Origin: CAZHGD01 sp964531735
Lineage (GTDB): Bacteria > Armatimonadota > UBA10988
DNA length: 64,000 nucleotides
Reading direction: 5' to 3'
NCBI GenBank assembly: GCA_964531735.1
Contig: CAZHGD010000002.1
Location: 73,872 to 137,871 of the forward strand
Below are positions 33,914-42,559 of this stretch, one piece after another; positions within the stretch are counted from its first letter, which is position 1, and each line of letters starts with the position of its first letter. The notes below the pieces were generated by a model, which did not search any database, had not been told where the DNA came from, and was given only the letters and a program-made list of their open reading frames with translations. A program made the position numbers and the translations under genes.

Positions 33914-36900
33914 ATGCGCGGACACCGGTTGCTGCTCCTCATTCTGCTCGCCTCGCTCGCCTACGCCCAGACGCCGGACCTGGCCGCGCTGGAGCAGCGC
34001 TTCCAGACCGACCCGCTGGGGGCCATTGACGAGACCGAGCGGCTGTTCAGCGCGGCGGAGAAGGACGACGACGTCGATGGCATGGCGGCGGTGGCGCGGG
34101 TGGCGGTGCCGCGGTTGGTGGGCCTGCCGCTGCCACCTGTCGCCAACGCGCTGGCCACCGCCCTGATGGCCAAAGCCCAGGCGGCAGGGCGCTGGACGCT
34201 CCTCGGAGACGCCTTCATGATGCGGGCAGAAGCGGCGGAGCCGTACTCCGCCGGCGCTGTCCCCTCACCGCTCCTGTACGAGCGGCAGCGGCTGGCGAGC
34301 GATGCAGCATTGCTGGCCTACGGCCGGGCTGGGCCAATCCCCAGTTCGGTTACCGACCGCATTCAGTACTGGCGTCGAGCGAGGGAGGAGGGCTTGAAGC
34401 TGCCTTTCCATTCACTCGACCGGCACCGTCAGCTTCTGGGCGATCTGAGCGGCCGGTGCCTGGCGCTCCAGCAACTCGTGGCAGATGCACACGACGGCGA
34501 GGCGATTGAGGTGGCCCGCCGGCTGGTCGACGCAGCAGCAGAACATAGCGACGTGGTCGTGCGTGATATGGTTGCAGAGCAGGTGTGCTCGGCCCTGGTG
34601 CTGCCGGGCAGCGTGCCATTGCTGTCGAGTCTGCAAGAGCGACTGCTCCCCCGATGTGGTCCGTATGCCTGGTACGTGGTCGCTCACGCGTCCGCCAGAT
34701 CGTGGTCTGGCAGAGGTGATGCATTCCTCGCCCTGTACACGCAGTGCCGTGTCAGGCTCGAGCAGGATTGGCGGTTCGCCGACTTGGTCATGCCGCGCAA
34801 GGCGCGTGCGCTTGGTCAGCGCAGCTTCGCCATGGAGGTTGTGCGGCGCGATGCTGCCTCGGCCAAGCGCCGCCACGGCAACCTGGCGGGCTCGGACTTC
34901 CGCTTCGCAGGCGAGCACCTGTTCGCTGAGACGCCGGACGCCTTGCGACACGACGTCGTGGCCCTATGTTGCAGGTCGGCCCACCTCAGTTCCAACCGTG
35001 CTGACGCCGACTTCTCGATCGCGCCCTTCGCGCGCGTCCCGTCCATGGCCCCTGCCCACCTCCGCGCCCAATGGTCCCTCGAAACCGGCCAGGAACTGGC
35101 CGCCTGTGCCCCGCGTATCCGTTACCCCGAGGTCCGCGTCAAAGCCTTCGAAACCGCCGCCAAGCTGCTCGAGGACGGCGGGCGGAAGGACCTCGCCGAA
35201 CAGGCCCGCGCCACCGCCGTGGTGCTGTCGCAGGGCCATCCCATCGCCCTCTTGGCCTGCTCCGTCCTGGCCGCGCAGCGCGCGGCGGACAGCGGCGACT
35301 GGAAGGCCGTCGACGAGCTGCTGACCGTCGGCCTGACCGGCGCGCCGCCGGGCGAGTGGTGGCTGCAAGGGTCGCTGCTGCTGGCCCAGGCGTACCGACA
35401 GCAGGACAAGGCCGACCTGGCCGAAACGCTGGTCCAGACCATCGCCACCAGCCTGCCGACGCTGACCACCAACGCCGCCACCAAGGTCAACGCGCTGCTG
35501 GACCTCTCGCGGCTGACGCGCGACCCGCCGCGGAAGTTGGCCTACCTCGAAGTCGCCCGCCGCAACGCCGACGAGGCGCAACTCGACTTCGTGCGCGAAC
35601 AGGTCGCCCGCGAGTTGGCCGAGGCGAGTGTGGCCCAGGGCCAGACCAACTTGGCCATCAACGCGCTGCTCGATGTGGTCGAGGCCCAGGAGCGCAAGCG
35701 CGACCGGCTGGCCTTCGACCCGCTCCTGCGCCGCAAGTGGTTCGCCGGCAACCTGGCGGTCTACCGGCGCCTGCTGGACCTGTGCGCGCAGACCCACGAT
35801 GCCAAGCTGGCCCTGTGGACCGGTGAACGCATGCGCGCCCGCGCGCTGATGGACCAACTCGCCTGGCGCAAGCTCGACTTCACGGTCAACCTGCCGCCAT
35901 CGCTGCGGCAGCGGGCCGAACGCCTCCGCGCCAAGCGCGAGGAGGTGGGCCAACTGCTCCGCCGGCTCGGGTCGCCGGTCGGCGAGAAGGAGTCGCCCGG
36001 CGAACCCAGCCGCGCCATTCCGCTGCGCGGCGAGACGCCGCTGACCAGCGCCGACCTGGCCAAGTTGCGCGCCTTGGTCGCCGAGGTGGGTGAAGAGGAA
36101 GCCTCGCTGGAAGCGGTCATCCGCGAGCAGGTGCCGGCCTATCGCGAGGCCAGCCGCGTGGAGAACGCCGACCCGAACACCCTCGTCCGCCGGTTGCCGG
36201 CCAAGACCGCGGTCTTGGAGCTGACCGTCACCGATCAGGCCGTGGTCGGTCTGGCCATCGGCCCGCAGCGGCAGATGGTCGTGCGGCAGTTGGACATCAA
36301 GGCCGCGGAACTGGCCAAGGAGGTGACCGACGCGCGCGAAGCCGTGGTCGGCCGCGGGCGGCAGTGGCAGGAAGCGCTGAGCAAATGGCACCAACGCCTC
36401 ATCGCGCCGTTCGCCGAGACCATCGGTGAAGCCCAGAAGCTGCTGGTCATCGCCGACGGGCCGTTGCAGTTGCTGCCCTTCGCGGCCCTGCGTGACGCCG
36501 GCGGCCGGTTCCTCGTCGAGTCCCACGCCATCGCCACGGCGCCGTCGCTGGGTGTGGCGCTGTCGCCCAGCCAGCGCACGCCGCGGCCGACGCAAGCCGG
36601 GCTGATCGTGGCGGCCCCGAGCCTGGAGCCGACGCCGCAGGAGACGCTGCTGGCCGACCTGCCACCGCTGCCGAAGGTGCATTCGAGCCAGCGCGATGCC
36701 CGGGGCCTCAGCGCCTCGCTGCTGGAGCTGGCCCGCGTGGCCTTGCCCGGCGCCGCGGCCGAGGGCCGAGCGGTCAGCCAACGCCTGCCGGGCAGCCGCC
36801 TGCTGACCGGCCGCGAGGCGACCAAGGCGAAGCTGCTCCAACAGGTGACCGGGCAGCCGGTCTTGCACATCGCCACGCACGGCTACGCCGACCCGGAAGC

Positions 36901-37285
36901 ACCGGACCTGTCGGGGCTGCTGTTGGCGGGTGAGCAACCGGGCACGGCGGACGTGCTGACGGCGCACGAGGTGTACCTGCTGCGTCTGGACGCGAAGCTG
37001 GTCTGCCTGAGCGCGTGTGAGACGGGGCTGGGGCAAGACCTGAGCGGCGAGGGCCTGCTGGGCCTGACGCGGTCGTTCCTGTACGCGGGCGCGCAGGAGG
37101 TGGTGTGCAGTTTGTGGCAAGTGCCGGACGCGGCGACGGCGCGGCTGATGGAGCGGTTCTACGAGACCTGGCGCGGCGACGCCGCGAGCGCCCTGCGCGA
37201 GGCGCAGTTGGCGTTGCTGCAAGCGCCGGAGACGCGCCGGCCGTACCACTGGGCGGCGTTCCAGGTGGTGAACGGGCCGCGGTAG
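33914..37285 (+). CDS. Exported TPR-CHAT protein (caspase-like peptidase fold)
   Basis: 1123 residues. Signal peptide residues 1-19 (LLLLILLASLAYAQ). Residues about 20-650 are helical and TPR-like. Residues about 760-1120 form a CHAT domain with the caspase-type dyad His989 (HIATHG) and Cys1035 (LSACETG), followed by GLTRSFLYAGAQEVVCSLW, a very typical CHAT ending. CHAT proteins with TPRs are abundant in cyanobacteria and relatives and can act as proteases in signalling or defence; the target here is unknown. From about 34,210 to 35,050 the codons are much less G+C-rich at third positions than in the rest of the gene. Confidence 0.9.
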   Translation: MRGHRLLLLILLASLAYAQTPDLAALEQRFQTDPLGAIDETERLFSAAEKDDDVDGMAAVARVAVPRLVGLPLPPVANALATALMAKAQAAGRWTLLGDAFMMRAEAAEPYSAGAVPSPLLYERQRLASDAALLAYGRAGPIPSSVTDRIQYWRRAREEGLKLPFHSLDRHRQLLGDLSGRCLALQQLVADAHDGEAIEVARRLVDAAAEHSDVVVRDMVAEQVCSALVLPGSVPLLSSLQERLLPRCGPYAWYVVAHASARSWSGRGDAFLALYTQCRVRLEQDWRFADLVMPRKARALGQRSFAMEVVRRDAASAKRRHGNLAGSDFRFAGEHLFAETPDALRHDVVALCCRSAHLSSNRADADFSIAPFARVPSMAPAHLRAQWSLETGQELAACAPRIRYPEVRVKAFETAAKLLEDGGRKDLAEQARATAVVLSQGHPIALLACSVLAAQRAADSGDWKAVDELLTVGLTGAPPGEWWLQGSLLLAQAYRQQDKADLAETLVQTIATSLPTLTTNAATKVNALLDLSRLTRDPPRKLAYLEVARRNADEAQLDFVREQVARELAEASVAQGQTNLAINALLDVVEAQERKRDRLAFDPLLRRKWFAGNLAVYRRLLDLCAQTHDAKLALWTGERMRARALMDQLAWRKLDFTVNLPPSLRQRAERLRAKREEVGQLLRRLGSPVGEKESPGEPSRAIPLRGETPLTSADLAKLRALVAEVGEEEASLEAVIREQVPAYREASRVENADPNTLVRRLPAKTAVLELTVTDQAVVGLAIGPQRQMVVRQLDIKAAELAKEVTDAREAVVGRGRQWQEALSKWHQRLIAPFAETIGEAQKLLVIADGPLQLLPFAALRDAGGRFLVESHAIATAPSLGVALSPSQRTPRPTQAGLIVAAPSLEPTPQETLLADLPPLPKVHSSQRDARGLSASLLELARVALPGAAAEGRAVSQRLPGSRLLTGREATKAKLLQQVTGQPVLHIATHGYADPEAPDLSGLLLAGEQPGTADVLTAHEVYLLRLDAKLVCLSACETGLGQDLSGEGLLGLTRSFLYAGAQEVVCSLWQVPDAATARLMERFYETWRGDAASALREAQLALLQAPETRRPYHWAAFQVVNGPR

Positions 37286-37317
37286 GGTGCGGTGAGCGGG
37301 GCGAGCCGCGATGCCGG

Positions 37318-37347
37318 TTGACCGGAGTCGGGCACCACCTCTATACT
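37318..37347 (+). promoter_or_regulatory. Promoter of the valS T-box transcript
   Basis: TTGACC at 37318-37323, 18 bp spacer, TATACT at 37342-37347. Transcription would start near 37354, giving a leader of about 260 nt before valS. Confidence 0.75.
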
Positions 37348-37353
37348 GTGGGC

Positions 37354-37600
37354 AACAGCGTGGAATGGGAGGAGTAGGCGCCTCCGTCTCGTCAGAGAGC
37401 CGGCCCTCGTGCTGCAAGGCCGGTCGAGACACGCGCCGAACGTCGCCCGGGAGCTGTCTGGCTGAGGTGGCCCAGGCCGGACCGGTTCGCGCCCGTTATC
37501 GCGCCGCTGAGCGATGCGCCCTGATAGCCGGGCGCGTAAGTAGGGTGGTACCGCGAGACGACCTCTCGTCCCTATGGGATGGGAGGTTTTGTTGTTTTCG
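37354..37600 (+). promoter_or_regulatory. T-box leader controlling valS, specifier GUC (Val)
   Basis: The canonical T-box AGGGTGGTACCGCG is at 37542-37555, with the UGGU that pairs with the ACCA end of uncharged tRNA-Val. Stem I is recognisable: GGCGC (37377-37381) pairs with GCGCC (37433-37437), then GTCTC with GAGAC. The AG-bulge AGAGAG is at 37394-37399 and a GCCGGCC/GGCCGGT distal stem follows. On the 3' side of the specifier loop, GAAC is followed by GTC (37442-37444), a valine codon, and GAGTA lies opposite. Uncharged tRNA-Val would stabilise the antiterminator and allow valS transcription. A terminator follows at 37562-37598. Confidence 0.9.
37562..37598 (+). terminator. Rho-independent terminator of the valS T-box
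   Basis: CCTCTCGTCCC (37562-37572) pairs with GGGATGGGAGG (37576-37586) over 11 positions, using two G-U wobbles, around a TAT loop. It is followed by TTTTGTTGTTTT at 37587-37598. Its 5' arm lies just after the T-box, so antiterminator and terminator are mutually exclusive. Confidence 0.9.
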
Positions 37601-37613
37601 GCGGAGGTGCGTG

Positions 37614-40307
37614 ATGGCCGAGATGTCCAAGACCTATGACCCGCAGGCGACCGAGCAGCGGCTCTACCACTGGTGGGAGCAGCGCGGCTACTTCCAGGCC
37701 GATGCCGAAGACGACCGGCGGCCAGCCTGCATCACCATTCCGCCGCCCAACGTGACGGGCACGCTGCACATGGGCCATGCGTTGCAGCACGCCATCCATG
37801 ACACGCTGACCCGCTGGGCGCGGATGCAGGGCCACAACGTGTGCGTGGTGCCCGGCGTGGATCACGCCGGCATCGGCACGCAGATCAAGGTGACGCAGCA
37901 CCTGCTGGCCACCACCGGGCAGTCGCCGCACGACATCGGGCGCGAGCAGTGGCTGGAGCATGCGCACGCCTGGGCCAAGGCCAACGGCGGCGGCATCCTC
38001 AAGCAGCTCCGCGCGCTCGGCTGTAGCTACGACTGGCGCCGCGAGCGCTACACGCTGGATGACGGCTACTACCACGCGGTGCTGACCGCCTTCAAGCACT
38101 ACTACGAGCGCGGCTGGATCTACCGCGGCGAGCGCATGGTCAACTGGTGCCCCGTGTGCCAGACGGTGATCAGTGACCTGGAAGTCGAGCAGCGCGAAGT
38201 GACCGGCTCGCTGTGGTCGCTCCGCTACCCGGGACTGGACGGCGCACCCGATGTCGTGGTCACTACGACGCGGCCCGAGACCATGCTGGGCGACACTGCG
38301 GTGGCCGTCCACCCGTCGGACGAGCGCTGGCAGTCCGCCGTGGGCCAGCACGTCCGTCTGCCGCTGATGGACCGGCCGATCCCGATTGTGGCCGACGAGT
38401 ATCCCGATCCGGCGTTCGGCTCGGGCGCGGTGAAGGTGACGCCGGCGCACGATCCCAACGACTGGGAGATCGGCGTCCGGCACCAGTTGCCCGAGATCAA
38501 GGTCATCGGGCCCGACGGCCGCATCACCGAGCACGGCGGCCGGTTCGCCGGCCTGACGCGCGAGGAGGCTCGGCGGCAGGTGCTGGCCGAGCTCGAAGCG
38601 CAGGGCCTGCTGGTCAAGCGTGAGGACTACACGCACAGCGTGCCGCACCATGACCGCTGCCACACGGTCATCGAGCCGTTGCCGATGGAGCAGTGGTTCG
38701 TCTCGATGCGCCAGATGGCCGACGCCATTCTGCCCTGGTACCGCAACCAGGACATTCGCTTCCATCCCGACCGGTTCCGCGAGTACGGCATCGAGTGGCT
38801 GGAGAACATCCGCGACTGGTGCATCTCGCGGCAACTGTGGTGGGGGCACCGCATTCCCATCTACTACGGCCAGCGCACGGGCAAGGTGGTCTGTGCCTTG
38901 AGCGAAGCCGAGGCTCGCGAGCAGTTCGGCGAGGAGCCCTTCCAGCAGGAAGAGGACGTGCTCGACACCTGGTTCTCGTCGGCGTTGTGGCCGTTCGCGG
39001 TGCTGGGCTGGCCCGACCCCGAGCACTACGCGTATGTGGGCAACGGCAGCGTGGACGTCGGCTCGCTGGCCAAGTTCCATCCGACCACCTGGATGATCAC
39101 GGCGCGCGATATCCTCTACCTGTGGGTCGCGCGGATGGCCATGTCGGCCAAGGAGTTCGTCGGCGAGATCCCGTTCCGCGATGTGGTGGTGCATCCGACC
39201 ATCCAGACCAAGGATGGCCAGCGCATGAGCCGTTCGCTGGGCACGGGCATCGATCCGCTGGAGCTGATCGCCGAGTACGGCGCCGATGCGACGCGGCTGA
39301 TGCTGCTGTTTCAGTGTACGACGACCCAGGACATCCGGTTCGACGCCGACATCAAGGACAACAAGATCGAGCGCTCGGCCACCGCCGAGACGTGCCGCAA
39401 CTTCCTGAACAAGATCTGGAACGCGTCGCGTTTCGTGCTGATGAACCTGGGCGACCAGGCGCCGCGAGCACTGGGTGAGGTCAGCCTCAGCGAGCTGCCC
39501 GACCGCTGGATCCTCAGCCGGACGCAGCGGGCCGTGGCGGCCGTGACGGAGGCGCTGGAGGCGTACCGTTTCGACGAAGCGGTCAAGGGCCTCTACGAGT
39601 TCATCTGGAGCGAGTTCTGCGACTGGTACATCGAACTGGCGAAGCCGCGGCTCCGCGAGGGCGACGAGGCCGTGCGGGCGGTGTTGTGGCACGTGCTCGA
39701 GCAGACGCTCCGACTGCTGCACCCGTTCGCGCCGTTCCTGAGCGAGGAGATCTGGCAGCAACTCGGCGCTGAGGGCGAGGCCTGCATGGTGGCGGCCTGG
39801 CCGACGGCGGAGCCGGCGTGGCTGGACGACGCGGCCGAGCGGGCGTTTGCGCAGGTGGCCGAGATCGTCCGCGTGGTGCGCAACCTGCGTGTCGAGGGCG
39901 GCGTCGGCGAGCGGGTGCGCGCGGCGGTGGCGCTACACGTGCCGGCCGACAGCGTGGCGGTGGTCAGCGGATTCGTGCCGTACCTGCAGTCGCTGGCGCA
40001 GGCTGCCGAGGTCACCGTGCAGGCCGCCGGAGCGGACAAGCCGGCGCAATCGCTCGCCGGCGTCGCGGGCGATATCGATGTCTACCTGCTGCTGGCCGGG
40101 GCGGTGGATGCCAGCGCGGAGCGTGAGCGGCTGGCCAAGGAGCTGGAGAAGGCCCAGGCCGACCTGGCGGCGCAGGAGCACAAGCTGAGCAACGCCAGTT
40201 TCGTGGACAAGGCGCCGGCGGCGGTGGTCCAGAAGGTGCGCGACCGGCAGGCTGAGCTGGCGGAGTTGGTGGCGCGGCTCCAGGAGCGTCTGGCGGCGTT
40301 GGCGTAG
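37614..40307 (+). CDS. valS: Valyl-tRNA synthetase
   Basis: 897 residues, normal for ValRS. The class I HIGH motif is LHMGHAL (His52) in PPNVTGTLHMGHA and the KMSKS loop is present as RMSRS (537-541) in KDGQRMSRSLG. The editing (CP1) domain has TTRPETMLGDTAVAVHP and the C-terminal coiled coil (AERERLAKELEKAQADLAAQ) binds the tRNA. It charges tRNA-Val with valine in the cytoplasm. The ATG at 37614 follows GGAGGTG and lies 15 bp after the T-box terminator's T-run. Expression should rise when valyl-tRNA is scarce. Confidence 0.97.
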   Translation: MAEMSKTYDPQATEQRLYHWWEQRGYFQADAEDDRRPACITIPPPNVTGTLHMGHALQHAIHDTLTRWARMQGHNVCVVPGVDHAGIGTQIKVTQHLLATTGQSPHDIGREQWLEHAHAWAKANGGGILKQLRALGCSYDWRRERYTLDDGYYHAVLTAFKHYYERGWIYRGERMVNWCPVCQTVISDLEVEQREVTGSLWSLRYPGLDGAPDVVVTTTRPETMLGDTAVAVHPSDERWQSAVGQHVRLPLMDRPIPIVADEYPDPAFGSGAVKVTPAHDPNDWEIGVRHQLPEIKVIGPDGRITEHGGRFAGLTREEARRQVLAELEAQGLLVKREDYTHSVPHHDRCHTVIEPLPMEQWFVSMRQMADAILPWYRNQDIRFHPDRFREYGIEWLENIRDWCISRQLWWGHRIPIYYGQRTGKVVCALSEAEAREQFGEEPFQQEEDVLDTWFSSALWPFAVLGWPDPEHYAYVGNGSVDVGSLAKFHPTTWMITARDILYLWVARMAMSAKEFVGEIPFRDVVVHPTIQTKDGQRMSRSLGTGIDPLELIAEYGADATRLMLLFQCTTTQDIRFDADIKDNKIERSATAETCRNFLNKIWNASRFVLMNLGDQAPRALGEVSLSELPDRWILSRTQRAVAAVTEALEAYRFDEAVKGLYEFIWSEFCDWYIELAKPRLREGDEAVRAVLWHVLEQTLRLLHPFAPFLSEEIWQQLGAEGEACMVAAWPTAEPAWLDDAAERAFAQVAEIVRVVRNLRVEGGVGERVRAAVALHVPADSVAVVSGFVPYLQSLAQAAEVTVQAAGADKPAQSLAGVAGDIDVYLLLAGAVDASAERERLAKELEKAQADLAAQEHKLSNASFVDKAPAAVVQKVRDRQAELAELVARLQERLAALA

Positions 40308-40313
40308 CGAGGC

Positions 40314-41462
40314 TCAGCGGGCGTCGTCGAGCCAGCCCGACGCCGCCAGGTGCTGGCTGAGCTGCTGCGCCAACAGCGTGTGTCCGGCAGCGGCCAAGTG
40401 GCCTTCCTCGCGGTTGTAGAGCGGCTGGTGCCGCGCGGCCAAGCGGAAGGCGGGCAGCGGGTCGAGGATGGCGATGCCGTTGCTGCGGCAGAACTCGCCC
40501 AAGCGGCGCTGCGGGTAGCCGAGGTCGAAGGTGGTCTGGCGCATGGCCGGATAGGCCCGCAGGATCGACTCCCATTCGGCCGGGTTGACCTGGTAGCGTT
40601 CCGGGATGATCAGCAGCAGGAGCTTCTCGCCGCGCTGGTCGGCCAGGTCGCGGATGGCTAGGAGCAGGGCCTCGGTGACCTGCCAGGCGTGCGTCCAGAG
40701 CGCGTCGGTCGGCTCGTGGTAGGTGTGGAACCGCGGGTCGGCGTTGCGGCCCCGCTGCCAGCCGGCGGCAACGCGGCTGGTGACCAGTTTCTGCCAGCGG
40801 TACAGCGCGCTCTGCCGCAACCAGTTGCGGTTCTTGCTCCAGCGGGGCTGGAACGGCTGGGCCTGCAACCTGCCATTGCCATCGAGCGTGAAGTACGGGC
40901 GGTGCGACCGGCTGAGCTGCGGTTCGTCGTCGAGCACGTCGTTGCCGGGGAAGAAGCAGAGCACCACCACGTCGCTTTGGTACTTGACGCCCTCGGTGGC
41001 ATAGACGAGATACTCCTGCGCCGTGCTGAGACCCCCGACACCGAGGCTGACGCTCTGCACGGCCTGGCCGACGCGTTCGGTCAGCGAAGCGGCGCAGCGC
41101 TGGTGGAACGTCGCGGGCAACTCGACCTCGGTGGCGGCGGTGAAGCTGTCGCCGAGGAAGAGCAGCCGCCGCGTGTTGGCGGGACGGCTGAACCCGTACT
41201 CGGGCGAGTGGAAGCCTTGGGAGTTGATGCGGATGTCGACCCGCCGGCCGTCCACGTAGCGGGCGCCGACCGCATTGCGGTAGTAGCGGGCACCGAAGAC
41301 CGGATCGGACTTGTCCATCAGCTCCGGCAGGTTGCCCACGAACACGCGCACGAGGACCTCGCCGAGGGCTAGGGCGAAGACGAGGCCAATGACCAGCAGG
41401 CTCAGGTTGGCGGCCGCCGCGGTGAGGCGCGAAGTCAGTCGTGATGGAGTCGGATCACACAA
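40314..41462 (-). CDS. Membrane-anchored SGNH hydrolase-like protein
   Basis: About 382 residues if the TTG at 41462 is the start; no ATG or GTG is available between the overlapped ferredoxin end and the membrane segment. One hydrophobic anchor (LSLLVIGLVFALALGEVLV) lies at residues about 18-36. SGNH blocks are visible: FLGDSFTAA (Ser), GVGGLST, FFPGNDVLDD (Asn) and a late GHLAAAGH with the likely catalytic His. Such anchored SGNH proteins often add or remove acyl groups on exopolysaccharide. It overlaps the ferredoxin gene by 28 bases, so the two are probably coexpressed. The start is uncertain. Confidence 0.75.
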   Translation of the reverse strand: MCDPTPSRLTSRLTAAAANLSLLVIGLVFALALGEVLVRVFVGNLPELMDKSDPVFGARYYRNAVGARYVDGRRVDIRINSQGFHSPEYGFSRPANTRRLLFLGDSFTAATEVELPATFHQRCAASLTERVGQAVQSVSLGVGGLSTAQEYLVYATEGVKYQSDVVVLCFFPGNDVLDDEPQLSRSHRPYFTLDGNGRLQAQPFQPRWSKNRNWLRQSALYRWQKLVTSRVAAGWQRGRNADPRFHTYHEPTDALWTHAWQVTEALLLAIRDLADQRGEKLLLLIIPERYQVNPAEWESILRAYPAMRQTTFDLGYPQRRLGEFCRSNGIAILDPLPAFRLAARHQPLYNREEGHLAAAGHTLLAQQLSQHLAASGWLDDAR

Positions 41463-41746
41463 TCGCCGAACACTCGTGTCTGGCAGGACAGCCGCCGACC
41501 TTTGACGCCGGTCTTCTTGAACGGCGACGTCGGCAGCTGCTCCATCTTGGTGGGTGGCGAGAGGGCTTCCTCGCCCTCGACGATCTCGACCCAGCAGGTC
41601 CCGCAGAGGCCCAGACCGCGGCAGTTGGCGTAGTGCTCGACGCCACTGTGCGGAGTCAATCCGTGGAGGTGCAGGCTGCGCCGTAGGTTGGCGCCCTTGC
41701 CGACCTCGATCTGTTGGTCGGTACCGTCGATACGGACAATCGGCAT
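41435..41746 (-). CDS. [2Fe-2S] ferredoxin
   Basis: 103 residues. Cluster ligands are arranged as Cys-x5-Cys-x2-Cys in NCRGLGLCGTC with a fourth Cys in RRLSCQT, which is the vertebrate/adrenodoxin-like spacing rather than the plant type (x4). It would carry electrons in the cytoplasm; the redox partner is not in this window. It is the first gene after the promoter at 41794-41822 and its end overlaps the SGNH gene. Confidence 0.9.
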   Translation of the reverse strand: MPIVRIDGTDQQIEVGKGANLRRSLHLHGLTPHSGVEHYANCRGLGLCGTCWVEIVEGEEALSPPTKMEQLPTSPFKKTGVKGRRLSCQTRVFGDCVIRLHHD

Positions 41747-41793
41747 CGCCGCGACGCTCCTTTGACGGCCGGTAAACCCCGCAACAGAGCCGC

Positions 41794-41822
41794 AGTATAG
41801 CGGCGCTCAGTGGCGGTGTCAA
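41794..41822 (-). promoter_or_regulatory. Promoter of the ferredoxin / SGNH pair
   Basis: On the minus strand TTGACA (41822-41817), 17 bp spacer, TATACT (41799-41794), a near-perfect sigma70 promoter. Its -35 is back to back with the -35 of the FHA-cluster promoter. Confidence 0.8.
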
Positions 41823-41834
41823 CGCTTCGTTGAC
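41818..41834. promoter_or_regulatory. Perfect palindrome between two divergent promoters
   Basis: GTCAACG CTT CGTTGAC: 7-base arms around 3 bases. It contains the -35 hexamers of both divergent promoters, so the symmetry may simply come from two facing TTGACR elements. A dimeric regulator bound here would block both. Confidence 0.4.
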
Positions 41835-41859
41835 GGTGCCGGCGTGGCCGTGTTACAGT
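41830..41859 (+). promoter_or_regulatory. Promoter of the FHA-SEDS-PBP-kinase cluster
   Basis: TTGACG at 41830-41835, 18 bp spacer, TACAGT at 41854-41859. A GTG in frame at 41858 falls inside this -10, so the first gene must start later, at 41909. Confidence 0.7.
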
Positions 41860-41908
41860 GACCGAGACCAGTTCCGAGCCCACGGCGGAGGCCGGACAGA
41901 GGATACGT

Positions 41909-42556
41909 ATGGCGCTGCTGGCCCGGCTCGAGAGCGCGCTGTCGGCGGTGATTGAGGGCTGCTCCAGCCGCCTGCTCGGAGGGCGTCTCAGCAGACGGCA
42001 ACTCGTCGCGGCGGCGGCGGCGGCGGTCGAGCGTCAGCGGCTGGCCGACGGCACCGAGGTCGCTACGAACTACGTGCTGCTGCGGCTGAATCCGGCCGAT
42101 CAGGACGCTCTGGCGGGCGAGTTGCAGGATCTGGGCGCGCAGGCGGGACAGCGCCTGCGGGAAGTGATTGCTGGGCACGGATGGGCCTTGGCCGGGCGCC
42201 CGCAAGTGTCGGTCAGGGCTGACGCCGCGGTGCCGGTGGGTCGAGTCGAGGCGCAGGCCTCGGTGGTCCCGGGTCCCGGGCCGGCGCGCCTGGTGCCGCC
42301 GCGCGGCGAGCCGTTCGACCTGCCGACGCGCCCGCAGGTTATCGGACGTGACCCGGGCTGCGACATCCGGCTGGAGTACGATGGCGTGTCGCGCCGGCAC
42401 GCGCGGGTGGAGCCGGCCGCCGACCACTTCGTGATCAGCGATCTGGGCAGCACCAACGGCACCTTGGTGAATGGTGGGCGCGTCTCGCGGCAGCCGCTGA
42501 AGCATGGACAGGTCGTTCAGATCGGGCCGGTCCGTCTGGCCTATGAGGAGTTGTAG
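41909..42556 (+). CDS. fhaA: FhaA-like protein: DUF3662 domain plus FHA domain
   Basis: 215 residues from ATG 41909, with GAGGA just upstream. Residues 1-110 (ARLESALSAVIEG, NYVLLRLNPAD) match the DUF3662 domain found at the N-terminus of actinobacterial FhaA. Residues about 125-215 form an FHA phosphothreonine-binding domain with IGRDPGCDI, SRRHAR and DLGSTNGTLVNG. In actinobacteria FhaA binds PknB-phosphorylated partners and regulates peptidoglycan synthesis. It starts a tight operon with a second FHA gene (3 bp gap), SEDS, PBP and PASTA kinase genes. Confidence 0.9.
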   Translation: MALLARLESALSAVIEGCSSRLLGGRLSRRQLVAAAAAAVERQRLADGTEVATNYVLLRLNPADQDALAGELQDLGAQAGQRLREVIAGHGWALAGRPQVSVRADAAVPVGRVEAQASVVPGPGPARLVPPRGEPFDLPTRPQVIGRDPGCDIRLEYDGVSRRHARVEPAADHFVISDLGSTNGTLVNGGRVSRQPLKHGQVVQIGPVRLAYEEL

Positions 42557-42559
42557 GAC

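Noticed and set aside
34964..37432. Open frame of 822 codons opposite the CHAT gene
   Set aside because: Same shadow effect; the CHAT His/Cys dyad is on the plus strand and the opposite product is low-complexity.
37572..39761. Open frame of 729 codons opposite valS
   Set aside because: It would overlap the T-box terminator and the ValRS motifs; the product has no family features.
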